From UMGS946 sp048421225 (lineage in GTDB: Bacteria > Bacillota > Clostridia > Christensenellales > CAG-138), in contig DBFNRV010000096.1 of the NCBI GenBank assembly GCA_048421225.1, positions 1 to 10,850 of the forward strand: 10,850 nt of DNA, read 5' to 3'. How positions within the stretch are numbered: position 1 is the stretch's first letter; every line of letters begins with the position of its first letter. Position numbers and translations under genes: made by a program. Of the stretch, positions 1 through 5,798 are shown one piece after another. The notes beneath the pieces were generated by a model. That model was not told the origin of the DNA. It worked only from the letters and a program-made list of their open reading frames with translations, and made no database searches.

Positions 1-26
1 TTTATTGAGATAAAATCCCATGTTGA

Positions 27-1796
27 TTATGAGTCCTTTTCAGTCTCGCTTAGTGTGCGCTTTATCCTCCACATGGCGTCCTTATGAAGCAGCGCGCGTA
101 CCCTCGTTCCCTCCTGTTCATGCTCTGAACCCAATATCACGCCCTCGTCCCTAATCATTGCTATGGCTTCATATCGGGAATAGGGTACAAGAAGCTCGAC
201 CTCAACTCTGCTATTATTTATTATTCCTTCTATCTGGTGCATAAGCTCAGTCAGACCATCGCCGTTCAAGGCGCTGATGCACACGCCCCCCGAAGGACGC
301 GCACTTGCAATATCTATCTTATTATACGCGTTAATGCGGGGCTTGTCGGCAGCGCCGAGCGTACATAATACGTCCTCAACTACGCTGATCTGAGTATCCA
401 TATAAGAGGACGAGCTGTCGATCACATGTATTATTAAGTCCGCTCCAGATACCTCCTCTAGCGTGGCCCGAAACGCGCTTACAAGATCATGGGGAAGCTT
501 GTTAATAAACCCCACGGTATCTGAGATGAGTATATTGGTGCCATCGCTTAATTCTATCTGGCGCACCACTGGATCCAACGTGGCGAACAACTTGTCCTCG
601 GCAATAACCCCAGCATTTGACATAGCGTTTAACAATGTACTCTTACCAGCGTTGGTATATCCTACAAGCGCAATGAGCGGAGTGGCGTTTTTTTCCCTCT
701 TTTCCCTTCTCAGGGCACGCTGCTTTTTAATTTCAACCAGTTCTTCCTCAAGCTCGAATATCCTTCGCCTTATCCTTCTCCGGTCGATCTCAAGCTTTTT
801 CTCTCCTGGACCCCTTGTGCCTATTCCCCCTCCCAGCCTTGACAGCGAAGCGCCCTTGCCGGTCAGACGGGGTAGCCTGTATTTTAGCTGTGCAAGTTCC
901 ACCTGCAGCTTGCCTTCGCGTGTAGTAGCTCTTGCAGCAAAGATATCCAGTATCAGCGACGTACGGTCTATTACTCTGGCGCCAAGCGCATCCTCAAGGT
1001 TTCTAAGCTGTATTGCGTTTAACTCGTCGTCAAATATGAACAGATCGGCCTCAAGCTCACTGGCCAACAGCGAAAGCTCCTCCGTTTTGCCGCTTCCGAT
1101 ATATGTTGCGTTATCTATCGTACGCCTGCGCTGCACATCACGCCCCACAACATCGGCTCCGGCCGTTAAAGCAAGCTCCTTTAGCTCATCTAGCGTATCA
1201 TACGGCTCCCCGTTGTCTATTCCTACAAGAATAGCCCTTTCAGGCTTGGATTGCGTAACATCCTTAGTAGAGCTCTTCATCAGCTCGTCCGCAATGGCTA
1301 TTTCATCCAAAAGGCGCCTGTGGGGAAGGTTATACGGCCTGAGCGGACCATATATAAGCACCTTTCGTTCGCCCTCCGCCATTGCGCCAACGTATGCTGC
1401 ATACATTGTAGCGGCCAGGCCGCCGCGAACGCCAATCGCTGCCATGCAGTCCAGTTTCATGCTTCTAAGCGTACCGAGATCAACCCCTGAAAGCCGCCCG
1501 TCTCCATTTGGATGGGTATGAATGCATCTCACGCCGCACAGGCGGTCCTCGTTTCTTACAAGTCTCATTGTGGGCATTGTAACCTTGTGGGCGTCCCCGA
1601 CCGAAACATCTACTATGCGTCCGTCCCTGGCAATATACACGGAGATCTCACGCTCTATAAGGCCGGTGTACTCTGACATTGCATGTATCAGCTCATCAGA
1701 GGCAAATTCAGACTGAGCGCACCGCATATCATACATGCACTCCATACGTTCTAATAAGGTTTGCTTAATCCCCTGTGTATTTCCGTTAATCTTCAT
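27..1796 (-). CDS. hflX: GTPase HflX with N-terminal JAMM-like domain
   Basis: HflX is a ribosome-associated GTPase of the Obg-HflX superfamily that binds 50S/70S particles and helps split stalled or stress-damaged ribosomes. Of 589 residues, about 185-370 form the HflX N-domain, including the glycine-rich GGGIGTRGPGEKKLEIDRR segment (322-340) and a basic coiled coil (341-370). The G domain has G1 GYTNAGKST (379-387), G3 DTVGF (426-430), G4 NKID (492-495) and G5 SAL (508-510), all intact. Residues 1-180 are additional to the roughly 430-residue core HflX and contain HTHP...SGVD (H93, H95, S103, D106), matching the JAMM/MPN+ signature HxHx10D, with E48 or E50 as possible catalytic glutamate. 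The ATG start is supported by GAGGA (1806-1810) nine bases upstream. The gene lies 57 nt after the AGCS symporter gene and may be co-transcribed with it. HflX identity is secure; activity of the JAMM-like part is inference. Confidence 0.96.
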   Translation of the reverse strand: MKINGNTQGIKQTLLERMECMYDMRCAQSEFASDELIHAMSEYTGLIEREISVYIARDGRIVDVSVGDAHKVTMPTMRLVRNEDRLCGVRCIHTHPNGDGRLSGVDLGTLRSMKLDCMAAIGVRGGLAATMYAAYVGAMAEGERKVLIYGPLRPYNLPHRRLLDEIAIADELMKSSTKDVTQSKPERAILVGIDNGEPYDTLDELKELALTAGADVVGRDVQRRRTIDNATYIGSGKTEELSLLASELEADLFIFDDELNAIQLRNLEDALGARVIDRTSLILDIFAARATTREGKLQVELAQLKYRLPRLTGKGASLSRLGGGIGTRGPGEKKLEIDRRRIRRRIFELEEELVEIKKQRALRREKREKNATPLIALVGYTNAGKSTLLNAMSNAGVIAEDKLFATLDPVVRQIELSDGTNILISDTVGFINKLPHDLVSAFRATLEEVSGADLIIHVIDSSSSYMDTQISVVEDVLCTLGAADKPRINAYNKIDIASARPSGGVCISALNGDGLTELMHQIEGIINNSRVEVELLVPYSRYEAIAMIRDEGVILGSEHEQEGTRVRALLHKDAMWRIKRTLSETEKDS

Positions 1797-1847
1797 TCAA
1801 TATTATCCTCGTCGAAGTCAAATTCGTTAATATCCACTAAACGCCAT

Positions 1848-1877
1848 ATTATACTATTTATTCCGGCTAAAAGTCCA
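1848..1877 (-). promoter_or_regulatory. possible promoter for hflX
   Basis: A perfect TATAAT (1848-1853, minus strand) lies in the short gap before hflX. TGGACT (1872-1877) stands 18 nt upstream as a 4/6 match to the -35 box and overlaps the 3' end of the symporter gene. It would allow hflX to be expressed independently of the symporter. AT-rich gaps often contain TATAAT by chance, so this is tentative. Confidence 0.3.
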
Positions 1878-3245
1878 GCGCCTTCCAATTTGGCCATAGA
1901 ATCTTGCCGATCTAACCACCAATTTGGACAACGCAAGCAGAGCAATAATATTGCAGGCCGCCATCAATAGGTTGAACAGTTCTCCGAGTTCCCATACCAT
2001 ATCAATAGGGATGAGCGTTCCAGCTCCCACGCAAGCGGCTAATATAAGCCTGTAGGGAAGCAACCCCCTGCTTCCGAATAGGAACTCAGCACATCTGCTT
2101 CCATATAACGACCATCCGATTATGGAGGTAAACGCAAACAGGAATATGGATACTGAAAGAAATATGCCCGCCATAGAGTCCGGCATAATAGTAGCGAAGG
2201 TGTGCCTGGCTAGCTCCATGCCTGACACCGATACGCTTCCGTATGCTATCTCCACGCCCGAGCACAGCATCGCCAGGGCTGTAAGGGTACAGATCAATAT
2301 TGTATCTGTAAACACCTCTATTATTCCAAACATTCCTTGCTTAACCGGATCATTGGTGTTGGACGACGCGTGGGCCATTGGAGCCGATCCCACGCCTGCT
2401 TCATTTGAAAAAACGCCGCGGGCCACGCCTACTCTCATTGTTCTTGCAAGAGCAAAGCCGGCAACGCCCCCCGCGGCTGGCCTGAATCCCCCAAACGCGC
2501 CCTCAAAGATGGATTTAAACGCCGTACCCAACCCGTCAATGTTAGCGGAAATAACCCACAAGGCGGCTATTACATACATTGCTCCGGCAAATGGCACAAG
2601 CATGCTTGCCGCCATACCGATCCTATTTAATCCTCCAAATATAACCACGGCACATAGGACGGCCAAAATCGCCCCTATAATAATCCTTACTGAATTGTCA
2701 TCATAATAAAGGTCGGGTATCGTCTCACATGCCGTAAGCACCGATTCCGCAATCGTATTTGACTGGACCATCCCTCCTCCGCAAAAAGCCGCTAGAACGC
2801 AGAACAGCGCAAATGCCGACGCTAGGGGCTTATATTGTGGTCCCATGCCCTTTACCATGTATTGCATTGCGCCGCCGCTCCACTCTCCACGCTCATTTTT
2901 AGACCTATAGCGCATTGCTAATACTATTTCAGCAAACTTTGTCATCATCCCTAAGAAACCGCTTACCCACATCCAAAAGATTGCTCCAGGCCCCCCGACC
3001 ATTATTGCCCCGCCTACGCCGGCTATATTGGCCGTGCCTATCGAACCCCCAAGCGCTGTAGCAAGGGCCTGATATGGGGTAAGCGTTCCCTTTTTGTGCT
3101 CCTTTTTGCCTGAAAACAACCCCCCGAGAGTGTTTTTTATTATGCTTCCTATATGCGTGAATTGAAAAAATCCGCTTGCAACTGTAAAATAGCCGCCTGT
3201 AGCAAGCAGCAGCAAGGACATAGCAGTTGAAAAAGTTGAAAGCAT
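1854..3245 (-). CDS. AGCS-family sodium:amino-acid (alanine/glycine) symporter
   Basis: This is a polytopic membrane protein of 463 residues, a normal length for the alanine/glycine:cation symporter family, which imports small neutral amino acids with Na+ (or H+). Family signatures are visible: QALATALGGSIGTANIAGV near residues 59-77, then GGPGA-FWMW, and in the middle of the protein GVFSNEAGVGSAPMAHA, the most diagnostic AGCS stretch. Roughly ten hydrophobic segments are recognisable. The usual GTGNIAG is GTANIAG here, a small change in the substrate/ion-site region. The ATG start has AGAGGT (3252-3257) six bases upstream, and the protein begins directly with the first membrane segment. It ends 57 nt before hflX. 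The exact substrate (alanine, glycine, glutamine or D-alanine) cannot be read from the sequence. Confidence 0.93.
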   Translation of the reverse strand: MLSTFSTAMSLLLLATGGYFTVASGFFQFTHIGSIIKNTLGGLFSGKKEHKKGTLTPYQALATALGGSIGTANIAGVGGAIMVGGPGAIFWMWVSGFLGMMTKFAEIVLAMRYRSKNERGEWSGGAMQYMVKGMGPQYKPLASAFALFCVLAAFCGGGMVQSNTIAESVLTACETIPDLYYDDNSVRIIIGAILAVLCAVVIFGGLNRIGMAASMLVPFAGAMYVIAALWVISANIDGLGTAFKSIFEGAFGGFRPAAGGVAGFALARTMRVGVARGVFSNEAGVGSAPMAHASSNTNDPVKQGMFGIIEVFTDTILICTLTALAMLCSGVEIAYGSVSVSGMELARHTFATIMPDSMAGIFLSVSIFLFAFTSIIGWSLYGSRCAEFLFGSRGLLPYRLILAACVGAGTLIPIDMVWELGELFNLLMAACNIIALLALSKLVVRSARFYGQIGRRWTFSRNK

Positions 3246-3380
3246 TCGCGTACCTCTGTGTTTTTTTATGCCTGCATTATGTATAGTGCTGCTTATAAAG
3301 GAAAATGACTTTTTACACTTAATTGAGTTTGTATCCTAAATGCCAATTCATTGACATATCCCTCTTATGAATTATCTATA

Positions 3381-3412
3381 AATAAAATATTCCCAACGGT
3401 CTTAAGGTTGAG
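3381..3412 (-). terminator. possible weak intrinsic terminator after the fibre operon
   Basis: In the 270-nt AT-rich gap between the mini-substrate gene and the symporter gene, the minus-strand RNA can form a 6-bp stem. The arms are CTCAAC (3407-3412) and GTTGGG (3392-3397), including one G-U pair, with a 9-nt loop, followed by an AU-rich stretch with four consecutive U's. It sits about 100 nt after the last operon stop codon. The stem is short and the U-tract interrupted, so efficiency is doubtful. I see no other gene or convincing symporter promoter in the gap. Confidence 0.3.
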
Positions 3413-3515
3413 AATAGTATTTTTGGCATTTTACTATGTTGTAATTTGTATTTATATTGTGTAAATTTAGAGTATATAACACTTTAAATTGTTATTAATG
3501 GCCCAAATGTATCTA

Positions 3516-3698
3516 TTATTCAGTAAAACCGTTATCCTGAGCCGGCTCAGCGGGAACAGAATAACGTATAGTAAAATCAAATTTTGAAAAATCCTGCAAG
3601 TACGCCCCGGTGCTCCCCATAAAGATGGATAACGTGGCTGTCAGTATAACCGCAATAACGATTAACATAAAGCCCAACCTTCCCTTTTTACCCATCAT
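3516..3698 (-). CDS. 60-residue SipW-type precursor (mini fibre substrate)
   Basis: The protein has a basic N-terminus (GKKGR), a hydrophobic stretch of about 20 residues, then GSTGAYLQD. The other SipW substrates in this operon have the same layout (GATMAWFTD, GATFAWFTD). Cleavage after A32 would release a mature peptide of only 28 residues: an alternating, beta-strand-like part (FSKFDFTIRYSV) and an acidic Pro/Ala tail. It has no room for the TasA-like beta domain. It starts 10 nt after the sipW stop codon. A GTG at 3705-3707 is also in frame but lies inside the Shine-Dalgarno sequence GAGGTGA (3704-3710), so I chose ATG at 3696-3698; the adjacent ATG (3693-3695) is equally possible. It could be a TapA-like initiator or cap, a truncated relic of a larger subunit, or a sipW-linked membrane peptide. 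The function is not recognised. Confidence 0.7.
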   Translation of the reverse strand: MMGKKGRLGFMLIVIAVILTATLSIFMGSTGAYLQDFSKFDFTIRYSVPAEPAQDNGFTE

Positions 3699-3708
3699 CC
3701 TTCTCACC

Positions 3709-4437
3709 TCATTTTTCAGGTCTATTATTATCCCGACTTATATTATCATCCGGCGGACCATTTTGTAAATAACCACCGTCAACCCGTTTATCGACTGAAT
3801 CGCCTTCCCGTTTATCCTGCTCTGATTTTTCTCCTTTATCAGTTCCGGACGACTTAGTTTTTTCTAATAATCCGACCGCCTTTTTTTCATCTGAATGTTT
3901 TAGTATGCTGCGCACCAGGTTTATTACCTCAATAACTAGAATTACCATGCACGGCAACAGGCAAATCAAGAAATATCCAAGCTTCGTTCTAATAAAATTC
4001 AAAACATAGCCAAGCAATGGTATATTAAACACAACCTTGCCGATGACGTTCGCTGGTATCGCGGCCGCCTGGTCGCGGTCCTCATTCGCGTCGCCCTTTG
4101 TGATAAACATCACTGAACCTTGGAATTCGGCAATCTCGACGATCCTGTGAGTTACTATTTCACCATAGAATAATGGATCGTTCGATATAAAAGTGATTAT
4201 ATCACCCTCAACCAACGCCTCGGTTTCCTGCTCCGTCACAATTATTACGCTGCCGACAGGAAGCGTATCCTCCATACTGCCGCTCATCACATTGAACAGC
4301 CTTACACCGTTGAGGAACGGAACCTTTTGGCCTCTTGAGCTGATGAGAAGAAACGCCATGGAAACAATAACCAATATGAGCAGCGCCCATAACAGCGCGC
4401 CAAATATTTTTTTTGTTATTTTCAGCGCTTTTCCCAT
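3709..4437 (-). CDS. sipW: signal peptidase I of the SipW (ER-type) class
   Basis: This membrane serine protease removes SipW-type signal peptides from exported fibre proteins. Of 242 residues, 11-33 form membrane segment 1. The catalytic serine lies in MSGSM (S54). The general base is His rather than Lys in the THRIV motif (H97), the hallmark of the ER/SipW class. KGDANEDRD (114-122) provides the conserved acidic residues. A second membrane segment spans about 153-178. Beyond it is a charged, low-complexity tail of about 62 residues (181-242), predicted cytoplasmic and longer than in B. subtilis SipW (about 190 residues in all). ATG has GGAG eight bases upstream, and the gene begins 15 nt after the preceding stop. 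Its substrates are very probably the five neighbouring proteins with G-x-x-x-A-aromatic cleavage regions. The enzyme class is certain; substrate assignment is from context. Confidence 0.93.
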   Translation of the reverse strand: MGKALKITKKIFGALLWALLILVIVSMAFLLISSRGQKVPFLNGVRLFNVMSGSMEDTLPVGSVIIVTEQETEALVEGDIITFISNDPLFYGEIVTHRIVEIAEFQGSVMFITKGDANEDRDQAAAIPANVIGKVVFNIPLLGYVLNFIRTKLGYFLICLLPCMVILVIEVINLVRSILKHSDEKKAVGLLEKTKSSGTDKGEKSEQDKREGDSVDKRVDGGYLQNGPPDDNISRDNNRPEK

Positions 4438-4452
4438 AGCTTCAACTCCAGT

Positions 4453-4947
4453 TTATCCTTCCTCTATCTGACTCGCGGAGACGGATATTGAGAAGCCCGC
4501 GTCTGCGTAGTTGTAAGACCCAAAGGCGCTCGGTTCGAAACCTTGGCGAATTCCCTTTACATAGAGGCTGCATCGCAATTTCTGTCCAGCGCTGAGAACT
4601 ATCTCTGTAAACGCCTCGTCCATACCTGCCGAGCGAAACTCGTACTCAAGGTATGGAAGCAGCTCATCCGCCTCCTCCGATTCCGATCCCAATAGGAAGC
4701 TGGCGGTCACCGGCATGCTGGAGCTGTTTGTAACCGTAAACGGAAGCGATACCGGCTCGGAATCCTCGCCTGGCTTCAGTTGCATAAGATCGAGAAGCGA
4801 TCCATCGTTAGCCAGCTCAACGTTTAGTGACGCGGATACAGCGGAAAGCTGCCGGTTTTCCGTTTCATGCTGCCAGGCTATGGTAAGGCCTACTATGGAT
4901 AGTGATAACGCAGCGATAATGGCTACGCTGACTATAATCCTTTTCAT
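4453..4947 (-). CDS. small divergent TasA/camelysin-like exported protein
   Basis: The protein has 164 residues. It starts MKRIIVSVAI, continues into a hydrophobic segment and reaches IVGLTIAWQHETENRQL, which resembles a SipW-type signal cleaved after A24. The usual WFTD/WFSD after the cleavage site is replaced by WQHE. The mature part of about 140 residues has beta-rich features of TasA-like proteins: a LKPGEDSEPVSLPFTVTN segment (57-74), typical of the strand before the N-x-x-x-x-P-V turn, and a C-terminal FSISVSASQ (152-160) matching the FxFxAxQ ending of the family. It lacks the NEYQxxHxH block of its three larger neighbours. AAGGGAG about 10 nt upstream supports ATG at 4947. It lies directly before sipW and after a strong RNA hairpin. 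A minor or accessory subunit, comparable in position to TapA, is plausible but unproven. Confidence 0.72.
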   Translation of the reverse strand: MKRIIVSVAIIAALSLSIVGLTIAWQHETENRQLSAVSASLNVELANDGSLLDLMQLKPGEDSEPVSLPFTVTNSSSMPVTASFLLGSESEEADELLPYLEYEFRSAGMDEAFTEIVLSAGQKLRCSLYVKGIRQGFEPSAFGSYNYADAGFSISVSASQIEEG

Positions 4948-4974
4948 CTGGGGTACGCTCCCTTTTTTCGTTTC

Positions 4975-5008
4975 GCATGCGCGGCCGCTATCTTACGGCC
5001 GCGCATGC
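4975..5008 (-). repeat. perfect 13-bp inverted repeat, intercistronic RNA hairpin
   Basis: The arms GCATGCGCGGCCG (4975-4987) and CGGCCGCGCATGC (4996-5008) are exact reverse complements around an 8-nt loop (CTATCTTA on the plus strand). In the operon mRNA this makes a very stable GC-rich stem between the 236-residue TasA-like gene and the 164-residue gene. The minus-strand sequence after it is GAAACGAAAAAAGGG, with no U-tract, so it is not a standard intrinsic terminator. It ends about a dozen nt before the downstream Shine-Dalgarno sequence. Likely roles are 3'-end protection of the upstream message, an RNase processing boundary, or damping of downstream translation. Confidence 0.85.
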
Positions 5009-5031
5009 ATTATTAATGTCCGCTAAACGGC

Positions 5032-5060
5032 ATTATATCAATTTTGGATTATTCTCCGAA
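5032..5060 (-). promoter_or_regulatory. possible internal promoter before the 164-aa gene/sipW
   Basis: On the minus strand an extended -10, TGATATAAT (TATAAT at 5032-5037), follows a weak -35, TTCGGA (5055-5060, 3/6), at 17 nt. Transcription would begin near 5025, just upstream of the 13-bp hairpin, and could supply sipW and the small genes separately from the large subunits. The -35 match is poor, so confidence is low. Confidence 0.3.
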
Positions 5061-5759
5061 CACGGCGCCCTCGTCGGTTTGGCTTGCGCCTACAACGAAC
5101 TCCGCATGATAGTGCTTGCCCTGATATTCGTTTCCAGCTTCTACATCCAGATACGCGCCGATAGCATATGTATTGCTTGTTGCGCCTGCATTAAGGATAA
5201 GCGCCTCGCCGCTTTCATCGATAAGGAGGTAAGCGTTAAGATCGCTGACGCTTTCAAATGAGGCAACCTTTGTATATGCGCCTTGTGCATCCTTCTCAAG
5301 CAGAACGAGATGGATAGCGTCTTTGAGGAGGTTGTCGCATGCTATTTCTTCGGGATCGCCAACCATAACGCCGCCAAAGCCGTTGTCCACTATGTTGGGT
5401 ATCATGTCGCCCTCGGGTATAACGCCGTCATTGATCGTAAGCTGAAGCTTGACAGGCATTGTGCCCGCGTTTGTAATCGCGAAGTCCTGTACGTATACTG
5501 TCGGCATTTCAAATCCGGCGCCTTCATAATCAATGCCGGAATTGATTTCCGCCAAAAATGCTTCTTCGTTCGCCATTGGGCGGAGATTTTCAAAATCCAG
5601 GGTCTCATTGGAGCCAACGGTTATGTCCAAAACGCCCGCTTCAAAATTGGCGTCCGCCCTCTCGACATCCGTAAACCAGGCCATTGTGGCGCCTACCAGC
5701 AACGCAAGCAGGGCTGCGATGGAAACTATGGACAGAGTAATTTTTTTCTTGGATGACAT
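5049..5759 (-). CDS. TasA-like SipW-dependent exported protein, probable main fibre subunit
   Basis: The 236-residue protein has a KKK n-region, a hydrophobic core and LVGATMAWFTD (21-31). This is a textbook SipW-type signal with cleavage expected after A27, leaving an aromatic N-terminus. Residues 28-236 form one TasA/camelysin-like beta domain: FEAGVLDITV (39-48), VQDFAITNAGTMPVKLQLTI (90-109), DNGFGGVM (125-132) and the C-terminal NEYQGKHYHAEFVVGASQTD (210-229). It has no linker, adhesin repeats or cell-wall sorting motif. Because it consists only of the domain shared with the two larger neighbours, I infer it is the bulk polymerising subunit, with the larger proteins as decorated versions. 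AAAGGAG nine bases upstream supports ATG at 5759. The gene follows the 672-residue gene by 39 nt and ends before the strong hairpin. Family membership is solid; role as major subunit is inference. Confidence 0.87.
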   Translation of the reverse strand: MSSKKKITLSIVSIAALLALLVGATMAWFTDVERADANFEAGVLDITVGSNETLDFENLRPMANEEAFLAEINSGIDYEGAGFEMPTVYVQDFAITNAGTMPVKLQLTINDGVIPEGDMIPNIVDNGFGGVMVGDPEEIACDNLLKDAIHLVLLEKDAQGAYTKVASFESVSDLNAYLLIDESGEALILNAGATSNTYAIGAYLDVEAGNEYQGKHYHAEFVVGASQTDEGAVFGE

Positions 5760-5798
5760 AATATTTTTCTCCTTTATTATTGAATTTTAAAGCCGTTT

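Noticed and set aside
463..1521. Long plus-strand open frame (352 codons) opposite hflX
   Set aside because: It is the antisense of a clear HflX gene. The protein is serine-rich and low in complexity, with no recognisable domain or ribosome binding site.
2122..2706. Plus-strand open frame opposite the symporter gene
   Set aside because: It is a shadow of the conserved AGCS reading frame and shows no family signature.
3351..3382. Perfect TTGACA on the plus strand with downstream TATAAA
   Set aside because: The spacing (20 nt) is outside the normal range and there is no plus-strand gene ahead. An antisense transcript cannot be excluded, but nothing else supports it.
4975..5008. Reading the 13-bp hairpin as an intrinsic terminator or a recombination site
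   Set aside because: No U-tract follows on either transcribed strand, and there is no flanking integrase, invertase or second copy in the window.
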